From Marsupella aquatica (Eukaryota > Marchantiophyta): DNA of 64,000 nucleotides. Shown here one piece after another: positions 1 through 8,614 of this stretch. Within the stretch, counting starts at the first letter, position 1, and each line of letters begins with the position of its first letter. A model generated the notes under the pieces. It saw nothing but the letters and a program-made list of their open reading frames with translations, did not search any database and was not told the DNA's origin. The stretch covers positions 7,936,001-8,000,000 of the forward strand of contig OZ316899.1 in assembly GCA_973895155.1 (NCBI GenBank), in the 5' to 3' direction. Both the position numbers and the translations under genes were made by a program.

Positions 1-1914
1 GCCACAGGTCCTTACTCCTGGAACGTGATGGTCCGACCCATAGCCGGAATTATCATGGCTGCAGTCCTCCACTGCCTCCTCTACCTCTTGGACGTCCGGC
101 TTCTCCCTCTCCTCTTCGTCGGTAGGAGCTTCAGGCAATTCTGCCTCAGATTCGGAGCTTGAGGTTCCCACGTACATTCGAACACCTGGCTTGGATTCCG
201 GCCTGATTCTCTCCTTGTCTCCAGCAAAGGGGTTTTCTCTTGTGAGCCGGTGTAGGCCTACCTCTGTAGTAGTGTCCTGCATTGTTGCCGTTGCCGTTGT
301 TGTTGCCGATGCCGATTTCTTTTCTTTCTCCAGTAGTTTCAGCAGACTCTGCATGCCTGGTTGCTGCATCGGCAAGTCCTCCTTCCTGGGCCTAAACACC
401 TGCTCGATCATAGGGCTAACAGGTGGTTGAGGCTTCTCAGCCAACGGCCTCGGCGTTGGAGCTTCCTCGGGTGCCCTTACCTGCAGGGGAAGTACCGGGG
501 CAAAAGTCTGACCTCTGGCATACCGGCACAACAGCGGCATGTGATAGCCAAGCCGCGACACACTCCCCATGCCAATTACCTGCTGCTCCTCCTTTAAGAT
601 CTTCTTCAATTGGTTGAGGAGGTACCCGTTGTAGTCCCGGCTTGGGTCTGGCCTTTCTGCCAGATAGACCTGTGCCTTGCCGATCTCTGCCCTTGGCAAG
701 TTACAATGCATGGTCACCCGCAAGAAGTCGATCATCTCTCCTATGTGCGGGTTGGTGCAGGTGTTCCGGAAGAAGCCATTCTTCGTTGATGGCCCGGGGA
801 ACGACCGGAACTCCTTGTCAGGCAAGGTCTTCCTGGTATCAACTTTGGTCTTATTGCCTATCGGCAAGCCAAACACTTCGGCAATTACCTTGGGAGTAAG
901 ATAGAAATCCTTCCCATATATCCTCGTGCAATTGGTCTCGGGTTCCCATGACCCCACGAATTCTAATAGGTCTGACTCCGGTACCTCCGGCTTCAGCCAT
1001 GGTAATCTTACAAAGGCCTCTAAGCCGGATCCGGCCATGAAGCCTTGGTACTTCTTGGTCTGCATGGCCGTAAAGCATGCATCCTCCTCCCGTGCAAAAT
1101 GTAGTTGCACCTCCACCGGTAGGGTTGCCGCCCAGCCCTTCCAGGTGTCATCCCTGGTTGGAATGGCCTTGATGGGATCGACCTCCTCCTCTTCGGCTTC
1201 TCCCTGCCTCCTGCTCTGCTGCTCGGCTGGCTTCTTTGGTGCCGCCGACCTCGTTCTTTTTGTCGGGGTGGCTTCATCGTTGACGGCTCCCTTCCTCTTC
1301 ATCTCTGCTGCCGTGGAGGTTTCTCCTAGCACCGTTGCCTGGGTCCACCTTTCCGTGCTTCCCTTTAATTCCCAGTGTATGTCGTTGCAGTTCTTGATGG
1401 CCTCTCGGATGCCGACGACGCTGTCTTTGCAAAACAGAAGATCGTCGAGTTGATTGGAAGTAGGCGTCCACAGGAACTCGTCCTTGATGAGTTCGCCTCC
1501 TAAGAAAGCCGTCTTCTGCAGCTCCCACAATCGAGCGAGCTCCTGCCGTTCTCGAGCTGCCCTTTCTGATTCCTCGTCCTCGTAAGTCTTGATGTACTCA
1601 GTTGCCCGTTCGAACAGGCATCCCCAGAAATGTGCCGCTTGATTGACGTTGCTCATACCCTCCTTAGGTCGATCGTCGGTATCTACTCTCTCCCCGAGTG
1701 CTTGCCTAAGCAGCTGACAGTAGTTGGCCTCCCGTAGTCGTCTGCCTAGTTCGTGCTCGCAAATGAGCCACCATCTCCTGCAAGCGCTCCTTACCCCTCT
1801 CCTCTGCCGGTCCTTCTTCCCGTTGATCCTTCCTAGCCGCCGACGCTTAACGCGCCCTAACCCTAATCGGGTTTTCACCCTCAGCCTTACCTCCGGCCTC
1901 GGCCCGGGTTCCAT
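1..1914 (-). CDS. Head-domain family protein D1, intact frame, C-terminus beyond the left edge
   Basis: Reading from an ATG at 1914, 638 codons run to the window edge without a stop; an in-frame TAG at 1969-1971 bounds the start. The first 40 residues are rich in Arg and Lys. Residues 90-145 look helical (WGCLFERATEYIKTYEDEES). Residues 219-238 form a basic, NLS-like stretch (KRTRSAAPKKPAEQQ). The core begins near residue 293. It has FYLTPKVIAEVFGLPIG around 337-353, then NGFFRNTC and IGEMIDFLRVTMHC, and later GYHMPLLCRYAR. An acidic, serine-rich stretch (GTSSSESEAEL) follows. The same motif order occurs in the copies at 25990-28683, 39850-40900, 44051-47800 and 49078-51392, and more weakly at 29130-30974. 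The pattern resembles the plant putative-transposon-protein (Transposase_32-like) families. That assignment is from memory of family motifs, and the biochemical function is unknown. The copy at 44-48 kb shows that a long coiled coil should follow beyond the edge. Confidence 0.6.
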   Translation of the reverse strand, partial: MEPGPRPEVRLRVKTRLGLGRVKRRRLGRINGKKDRQRRGVRSACRRWWLICEHELGRRLREANYCQLLRQALGERVDTDDRPKEGMSNVNQAAHFWGCLFERATEYIKTYEDEESERAARERQELARLWELQKTAFLGGELIKDEFLWTPTSNQLDDLLFCKDSVVGIREAIKNCNDIHWELKGSTERWTQATVLGETSTAAEMKRKGAVNDEATPTKRTRSAAPKKPAEQQSRRQGEAEEEEVDPIKAIPTRDDTWKGWAATLPVEVQLHFAREEDACFTAMQTKKYQGFMAGSGLEAFVRLPWLKPEVPESDLLEFVGSWEPETNCTRIYGKDFYLTPKVIAEVFGLPIGNKTKVDTRKTLPDKEFRSFPGPSTKNGFFRNTCTNPHIGEMIDFLRVTMHCNLPRAEIGKAQVYLAERPDPSRDYNGYLLNQLKKILKEEQQVIGMGSVSRLGYHMPLLCRYARGQTFAPVLPLQVRAPEEAPTPRPLAEKPQPPVSPMIEQVFRPRKEDLPMQQPGMQSLLKLLEKEKKSASATTTATATMQDTTTEVGLHRLTRENPFAGDKERIRPESKPGVRMYVGTSSSESEAELPEAPTDEEEREKPDVQEVEEAVEDCSHDNSGYGSDHHVPGVRTCG

Positions 1915-2026
1915 GGTTGCCCCTAATTGTTTATATTTTCCTTGTTTTGTCCCTATACTAAGGTGTTCCTAGGGTGCCTTCCTGCTTTACCCACTTAACC
2001 GGCCGAGTGATTCCTGTCTAGGCATC
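1915..2026 (-). promoter_or_regulatory. Upstream region of D1 conserved with the D2 copy
   Basis: The sequence just upstream of the D1 ATG resembles that upstream of D2 (about 47790-47915). Both end in the same near-palindromic 22-bp block whose arms are GTGAT and ATCAC. An AT-rich AAATATAAAC stretch precedes the D1 ATG by about 25 bp. At 2027 the sequence changes abruptly to LINE coding sequence, so the conserved block marks the border of the D1 unit. A promoter role is inference. Confidence 0.3.
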
Positions 2027-2035
2027 ACAACAGGC

Positions 2036-3839
2036 TATAAGCTGATTGCAAAGTTATTGGCATTAAGGCTAATTTGAGTCCTACCAAAGGTTATTAGCCC
2101 TCAACAAACAGGTTTCATTCCGGGGAGAAATATACTAGAGAACATTTCGCTGGTTTGGCTAATGTTTGACTGGGTGAAAAATAGGAAGGTTGAATCACTT
2201 TTCCTTAAGCTAGATTTTGAGAAAGCGTTTGATAGGGTAGATCATAGCTATATATGGGAAACCATGCACTTGTTGGGGATAAGCGGAACGTTCATAAAAC
2301 TAGTCAAGGCGCTATTACAATAGGCATCCTCATGGATTTACGTGAATGGGCTGCTTTCCTCTGAGACTGGACTTTCGAGGGGAGTTTGGCAGGGCTGCCC
2401 TCTTTCACCTCTCTTATTTGTGATATCAACTCAGCCTTTAATGGATTTTATGGATGCTGAGATTGAGGCAGGGCGTTTAGATGGCATTCAAGTCTCAACA
2501 GACTTGAGGATATGCTATAGATTCTTTGCTGACGACTTGGGGATGTTTATCCCAGCTAAGGAGAGAAGTTTGTAGAAAGCAACAACAGTACTGCAGTGTT
2601 ACGAATTGACCACGGGGGCAAGACTGAATCTGCGTAAATGATCTATAGTCATCCCGCTAGCAATGATGAGCATTCCAGCATGGTTGCAAGCCACTGGATG
2701 TGTGATTAGCAAGAAAGCAGAGTTAAAGAAATATCTGGGTGCACCTTTGGGGGTGGATCTGAAAATGGAACAACTGCACAGCTTTTGTTTGGATAAAATT
2801 GGGAAGAGGCTATCTTCTTGGTCGAACAAAATGCTTACTTTCACAGGACGTTCGCTTCTGATTAGGCACATACTTCAAGCAATTCCCATTTATCATACAA
2901 TGTTTCTAAAGGCGTCTGCTGGTTTGGCTAGGAAAATGACTGCACTGTGCAGGAATTTTTTATGGGGCTATAACAAGGAAGGGGGTAAGCGAGTTTTGCT
3001 TGTTTCCTGGGCACATCTTTCCCCAAGCTGGATGGCGGAGTGGGGTTTCAGGATTTCCGCAGTCACTCGGATGCGTTGCTATCAAAATGGTTTACCTATG
3101 CAATGGACTACCCAGATATGGAATGGGCCAAAATGTTTGCTGAAAATTTGAATCGGATTGGATGGACTAACTATAAAGAGATGCGGAGGAATGGGTATAC
3201 CTTCCGGGACAAGATGGTACTTGGCTGTCCCGGGGCTCTCCACAGAATGGCATATACGGGGGATCTATGGAAGGCCTAGGAATTGTCGAGAACTAATCTG
3301 ATTTTCTATCCCTCTGAGCGGATACTTGGTAGTGGTCGATTTGTGATGTGCTCCGATGTTTAAAGGGAACGCAGGCATGGAGCACTTGTGACAGGGAAGC
3401 AGTGACGGTCCTTTGTGGACAACTGGGAATCAGGAGCACGCAAGATTTATGGTCAAGTGAAATGAATGGATGGCAAGGGCTGGCAGGACAGTGGTTATAT
3501 CTACGTGGCTTCTCTGAGGAACACTTAACACTTGGACGCAGATTCATTGGACTGTTAGCAGACATCCCTAGCTATGAGTGGGGATAGAGCCTGGGCCGGA
3601 GAGCTGGTGTTGGGCTGACAACCCAACAGCTCTAAGGATGTTCAGAGTATCCAATAAGAGAGCATATCAGATGCTGAGAGATCGAGGAGGTGGGAGATTT
3701 ACAGAGTTTAAACAGGACATGGGGAATTGCTAGCACGGGCGACGAATGGAGTGCAAGTTGGGCGGGGCTGTGGGGATCGGACTTCTCTATGAGGCTAAGA
3801 CATTTATGTGGCGAGTAGTAGCATCTAGGCTCTTCACGG
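2036..3839 (+). pseudogene. LINE reverse transcriptase, decayed
   Basis: The translation contains the usual LINE RT landmarks in order: QQTGFIPGRNILENI, LKLDFEKAFDRVDH, GVWQGCPLSPLLF, and the catalytic FADD box at 2525-2536, where typical plant elements read YADD or FADD. Next come a KKYLGAPLG segment near 2730 and TGRSLLIRHIL near 2845, which belong to the RT thumb and connection region. At least four in-frame stops break the frame (after RLRLI-like sequence near 2073, after LLQ near 2321, near 2573, and near 2639), plus a frameshift near 3040-3130. No intact product is possible. The N-terminal endonuclease is absent and the sequence begins abruptly at 2027. Confidence 0.85.
3836..3839. repeat. 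Target-site duplication of R1, left copy (ACGG)
   Basis: ACGG lies immediately before R1 and again immediately after it at 13873-13876. Removing R1 plus one copy restores an open LINE frame through the zinc-binding domain, independently supporting the assignment. Confidence 0.85.
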
Positions 3840-4200
3840 TGTCATGCCGAGGGACAGTGCCGCTTGTGCACATCGGCATGTCCCTCGCATGCCCGCTAGG
3901 TATGGTTAGGGCTAGTGTACTACTTGAGTTAGTGTCATGTTCTTGTAGCGAGTCTGGGCTGTTCTTGAAGCAAAAGAGGTTTGTTAGTGTGACGCCTGGA
4001 CCCGGTCCTACTTAGGGCATGTTTTTCTTTGCCGTTCTTTAGTTCTTCTTGAATCGCTGTGAGACAGAGTTTTTCAGAGGCTGCTCGTCGGTTCCGTACA
4101 CGGAATTCACACAGTGATTCGTTAGATGCTCCCGGCCGATCTTGGCATCTCGCCGGTTTTCGATTCGATTTCAGTACGTTTGTTTCTATCACGCCTTTTA
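3840..4200 (+). repeat. X1, left terminal repeat of R1 (A1 unit)
   Basis: This 361-bp unit matches 13335-13695 with about two substitutions (for example CCCGGCC versus CCCGACC near 4133). It starts with TGTC at the left target duplication. Unlike X2 it is not followed by Y but runs straight into the putative primer-binding site. By hand count it has 23 CpG in 361 bp, near expectation. If transcription starts at 4041, the U3-like part is 201 bp and the R/U5-like part 160 bp. Confidence 0.9.
4041..4053 (+). promoter_or_regulatory. Predicted R1 transcript 5' end / self-primer
   Basis: AGTTCTTCTTGAA at 4041-4053 is perfectly complementary to 4201-4213 just past X1, and it is conserved in X2. In Tf1-type elements the first nucleotides of the mRNA fold back on the PBS and prime reverse transcription, which would place the cap site at or near 4041. 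No clear TATA box lies upstream. The complementarity is seen; the cap site is inferred. Confidence 0.55.
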
Positions 4201-4213
4201 TTCAAGAAGAACT
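4201..4213 (+). other. Putative self-complementary primer-binding site of R1
   Basis: TTCAAGAAGAACT directly abuts X1 where a tRNA-complementary PBS beginning TGG would normally lie; no such TGG site is present. The 13 nt pair perfectly with 4041-4053. Position next to the repeat plus perfect pairing make a self-primed PBS the simplest reading. Confidence 0.6.
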
Positions 4214-5729
4214 GCCGAGTTAGCGGTGAGGAGAAGAAGATTGCTCGTGACGATTTTGACAATTTTTGGGTGAAGCCATTGCAATTTCCTTGACGAACAT
4301 TGGAGCGACGGAATGAAAGTTATGGGTTTATGTTGTTATGTGTATACTTAAGTGTATACACATATCAATGCTCCCGAGGAGGTCTGGAGTTCATTTTCTG
4401 GTTGCATCCGCGACCCCTTTGCTTCTTCTTATTGTCACTGCCGCTTGCTGCCTCGACTGCTTTTGGGGGCCGTTTTCGCATTCCCGGCCACAGCTGCCGG
4501 CGAGTTTGCCTCGGCCGCAGCGAGACGCCTGCATAGGGCCGTGTGCCCTGGTTTCGACACGCTTCCACCCCGGCCTCCTCTTTACGTTTTCGCCTTTGAA
4601 GGCCCCGTTTTCTTCTTTTTTTCTCGACCTCCTCCGCTTTGGTGTGCAGGCTGTGCATAGGGCATCGTGCCCTTGCCTCGCCCATTTCTAAGCAGCCAGA
4701 GGAAGGGAAAGGAGCGCCAGGAGAGGGCACGAGGCCCTAGGCAACTTTAAAGCAGAGGGGGAGGGGAGTACATTCAACTCCCTCTCTCGGGAGTCCTGCC
4801 AAGCACGAGGCCCTAGGCAATCAATTAAAGCAGGGGGAGGGGGAGAAGCGCAAGGAGAGGAGGGCACGAGGCCCTATGGAGGATTAAAGAGGGGGGGTTA
4901 CATTCGACTCCTTTCCCCTGGAGTCCTTCTGCCACTCTGCCACTCTGCCAGGCACACAAGCATTCATTAAAGCAGGAGAGGAGGGGGAGCGAGAGTGCCA
5001 GGAGAGGGCACGAGGCCCTAATAAGTAACATTAAGGAGGGGAGGGGGAGTTAGTCGCTCCCTTCTCTTCGGGAGCACATGAGGAGCCAGGAGGGGGCGCG
5101 AAGCCCTATGCAGGGCCCGAGCCATTGATTGAGACCCCTTTTCTTTTCGTTTTTGGTCGCTGCGCGACCTGCAGCGCCCATGTTTTTCCAAATCACAGTG
5201 GTTTGTGCATAGGCCCTGGTCTTAATTGGGGCCCCATTTCTTTTCTTTCGCTGCGCCCTCGCCTCGCTTCCTCGCTTCGCCGCGCTTTTTCCTCCTTAAT
5301 TAAGTGCTCCGCAGCCTGTACGTACATAGGGTCTCGTCGCTTTTCCCTTGTGCTTGCCAGTTTCTAGGTCCACAATGGGGCCCGATGTGTATACACTTAA
5401 GGGGGCCCATTTCACATTTTAGGGGCCCATTTTCCTCGGATTCGGACATCAGGTCATCTGCATACGGCTGCGGGTCCCGTGTATACACATCTGACGGTCA
5501 ATTTGGCATATACATCAGCAAACGCACAGGGGGCTAAATTTGCATTTTTAAGGGTACTTTTTCTCCGACGGTTTTTCGACGGTGACGGTTTTTCTGTGTG
5601 TTTACACATTCGACACATTTCTGCCTCGCATCGTTTGTTTCCTTTGTGGGTTTTATTTCCTAGCCTTGGGGCTGCCATTTCTTTTTCTTGTCAATTTCTT
5701 TCCCATTGGCACCCAGGTGAGCATGCAGC
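4214..5729 (+). other. R1 untranslated leader, about 1.5 kb, with internal repeats
   Basis: No plausible coding frame is seen here. The segment holds five copies of a block around GGCACGAGGCCCTA (4726, 4804, 4863, 5007 and a degenerate one at 5096), each followed by AT-rich ATTAAAG and G-rich runs. Local hairpins such as CTCCC...GGGAG occur between them. GTGTATACAC palindromes occur at 5387 and 5479, and an inverted pair of GTGTATAC at 4340-4361. Such long structured leaders can carry packaging or dimerisation signals; here that is only inference. Confidence 0.5.
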
Positions 5730-7013
5730 ATGTCAGCCGACGAGCCAGGAGGTAGCAGCACATCGCCACCGACACCCAGGTACCATTTACGGAGTGATCC
5801 ACGACCATTGGTGCCAATTTCATTGGAGTCTCGGCAATTTTGACGACGTCCACAGACAGCAGCAGCACCCACACCACGCAATCCTTCTGCTCCATTTGGC
5901 GGTTGCTTCACCACTACTCCCAAGCCTGCTATCACTTCATTGCCATTTACCCCTTCTGCATCCGTGGTTGTTCCTGCTTCACCGACATACAGCATGGACG
6001 CCAGTCACTCATCTGGCCGCATTGAATGCTTCAGCGGGCGGCCAGGCACTGTTTCTTTGCGTGAGTTCAAATCCACTTTCTACACTGTTGTTTACGAATT
6101 GGAGTTGAAGTATGGCAGCAATTTCACAAATGCTTTTGCATTTAAGCAGCTAGCCAGGTATGTGCACCACGAGGCTTTGGATGTGTATGAGCAGCACTCT
6201 CAACGGCTGCTTGCTGTCACACAATTGCCTAACCCTGCATATGCCACTGCAATTGCGGCTGCCTCACAACTGGCATTACAGAATGCCATTGCAGCCCATG
6301 CTGCTGCTCCTGCCACTTCCCCTCCTACTCCAGTTCCCACCACTGCACCAGTTACTCCCACTGTCTTGGCACAGGCTACATCAGGCATTTCTCCCACCAT
6401 TGATTCTCCTGCCTTTCCTGATCCAGTGGCTGAGTTTTTCCAGGTTCTTGAATTGCAATTCCCAATCAAGAGTGCTGATAAAATCATGCAGTTGGCCACC
6501 TTTGTGAGGCAACGCGATGAAACATTGAAGATGCTGTATCGCCGGCTTCTCAAGCTGAAGGAAGACACCCAAAGCATCATTGACCTGGAAGCTGCTCATC
6601 GCTATCTTCACGCATTGGAGGGCACACCAGCTCTCCATTCGCAAGTGTTGCAGCAAGTATTCTCAGAGTTTGGAGACAGCTACACCCTGCTCAATGTCTA
6701 TGACACTGCTGAGAAACTTGAGTTGGCCCATGCACATTATGAGGCCAGTATTGCGCGTCCACCGCGATCCAGGTACCAGGCTGCTGCCCCTACACTGGCC
6801 ACCCCTTCCCGTGTGCCACAGTATGGTTCCAAGACCAAGCCAGCCCATGCTGCTCTCATGCTGCCATCTTGCAACTACTATGGTAAGCCCAATCACAAGG
6901 CTAATGAATGTGATATTGTTGCTGAGGACCTGTCTTGTGATTTTTGCGAGAAAGTGGGCCACTTGGAGGCAGTTTGTTTTGCCAAATTCCCAGAGAGAAA
7001 GCAGCTACGATAG
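5730..7013 (+). CDS. gag: R1 Gag (capsid and nucleocapsid), one internal TGA
   Basis: The frame opens at ATG 5730 with MSADEPGGSSTSPPTPRYH, is broken by TGA at 5841-5843, and continues to TAG at 7011-7013; ATGs at 5940 and 5994 lie after the TGA. Residues from about 5994 on show a capsid-like helical region (IECFSGRPGTVSLREFKSTF, later LQLATFVRQRDETLKMLYRR and YLHALEGTPALHSQVL), separated by a proline/alanine-rich linker. Near the end are two zinc-knuckle units. One is intact (CDFCEKVGHLEAVC, CX2CX4HX4C). The other has Tyr in place of the second Cys (CNYYGKPNHKANEC). Gag would package the RNA in the cytoplasm. The TGA could be a CGA-to-TGA mutation or mark internal initiation. Confidence 0.75.
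7011..7013 (+). other. In-frame amber codon between Gag and its extension
   Basis: TAG followed by CAG GCC, with the same frame open on both sides for hundreds of codons. Readthrough in some viruses also uses UAG followed by CA; alternatively a CAG-to-TAG change. Undecided. Confidence 0.4.
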
Positions 7014-8614
7014 CAGGCCACTCATCCTGCTCCTGCTTCCACTCCCCCACCAGCTAGGAGGGCTCCTACAGCATCCGTTGCTCCTCCTTCCAGTGACAAA
7101 GCATCCAGTGCTAACAAATTGCCCAAGCAGCAACAGAAGCAACCAGCTCAGAAGGAGGCTCACACAGCACAGGCAACTCAACTCCAGTCTCTGACTCATG
7201 AGGTTGAGTCATTACGTGCCCAACTTGCCAACATCAAAGGCAAGTCCACTGCCTCTGCTGGTCCTTCTCAACCGGCTGGTCACGTGCAACCCATCCCTGG
7301 CCCAGGCACCACTGACAGTTCAGCACCCCTACCCCGTTCTTTCTATGGCTTGCCATTTGATGCTCATATGGGTGAGTGTGTGCTGTCCTCTGCTACACAG
7401 CCTGGCCTTACAGCAGAATTTTCAGATTCATTCTGCCCTTCCTATTTTGCTTACCAGCAGGCCAGTGCTGCCTCCCGTATTGCTCCACACGCCGCATTGT
7501 ACAAGCTGATGGTCTTGCTGCTGGTCCTATGACTAGAGCCAGGGGAGCTCGGGCTGTCATGCCCCAATCTTTTCAGCCACTCACACTTGCTGAAGAGCGC
7601 ACCTTGTTGGCGAGGGGGGAGGGAGCTGCAGCTACATCCATTCCACCACCAGGTGCTGCTGACATTTCACAGGGAGTTGTTTTTCCTGAGCTGCTTGAGC
7701 ATTTCACCTCCGGTATGGCACAAAGGATTCTTACCACTTCACTTTTCAGTTGCCATGATTTACAGCTGGATGCTAGAGCTGTCATCAGAGCGCTAGAGGG
7801 CTCACTGCATTCTTCATCAGCCCCTGTGACACCGGTTTTGGAGGTCCAATCTCATGTTAATACTGGACCTTCTTCTTCTCCATTGCATGCTTCCACTGGT
7901 TTGGCTATCCCAGTACCGATTTCCAGTGGTAGAGATGACAGTATTGCTGCAGATTGTGTGACCAGAGCTACACTTGATTCTGGTCATGCTGCTCCATCTT
8001 TCCTGGCTATGCTGTTGAGTGGGAAGACCGTGGACACTAACTCCCTTCACAAGGTACCTCATCATTTGCCAAAAGTGGTGCCTAGTGACAGGACTTTAGT
8101 TTCCACCACCATTGCCATTGTTGACAACAGGAATTCAGCAGTCAAGTTGGAGGGTCACACTCCTCAGGTGGTCATGCTAGACACAAGTGCTCAACCAGTA
8201 ATCTTGGGCATTCAGTTTGCCAAGAAGATGGGACTGCTGACTGATCATTTACAGCCATCCAGGTGGCACATTCGGACTGCTAGTGGCACTGTGGAGGATG
8301 TGCTGGGTGAGAGTTCTACTTTACTCACTCTCACTTTTAATGGAGGTACAGATCAGGAATTGCATTTCCCAGTCAGATGTTTGGTTACCAATGCCACTAC
8401 GTATGATGTGCTCATTGGCCAGGAGGCTTTGTTCCCACCAGGTTTTACCATTGACAACTGGCATGAGCATGCATACTACAGAGTTGATTGGCATACGGAT
8501 GGCTCACACTTGGGATACATTCCACTTGATTTGCATGGTGCCCATACCCCTATGGCTCACCACTGTGTGTTGAAAGCAGTGCACACAGCTACCTATGTCA
8601 ACCACCCATTGTAG
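7014..8614 (+). CDS. R1 Gag extension and aspartic protease, joined by a frame change
   Basis: After TAG 7011-7013 the Gag frame stays open to TGA at 7530-7532. It encodes a proline/glutamine-rich segment and a short coiled coil (SLTHEVESLRAQLANIKG). Around 7440-7530 the coding pattern moves to the -1 frame, which runs to TAG 8612-8614. I see no classical slippery heptamer there. The second part has a retropepsin-like core: VVMLDTSAQPVILG with the catalytic Asp at 8180-8182, a GTVEDVLGES stretch, and DVLIGQEALFPPG near 8404. DTS replaces the more usual DTG. The protease would process the polyprotein. Stops and shift may be programmed recoding or inactivation; the clean spacing of stops at domain borders leaves both open. 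Confidence 0.65.
8612..8614 (+). other. In-frame amber codon between protease and Pol
   Basis: TAG separates the protease frame from the methyltransferase-Pol frame, and both are in the same register. This is the position where gammaretroviruses use stop-codon readthrough, although here it falls after rather than before protease. Confidence 0.4.

Noticed and set aside
191-1453. Short plus-strand frames over D1
   Set aside because: They are shadows of the intact minus-strand frame, which alone shows family motifs.
4365-5700. Coding genes in the R1 leader
   Set aside because: Overlapping frames on both strands of repetitive GC-rich sequence; no domain, no frame preference.
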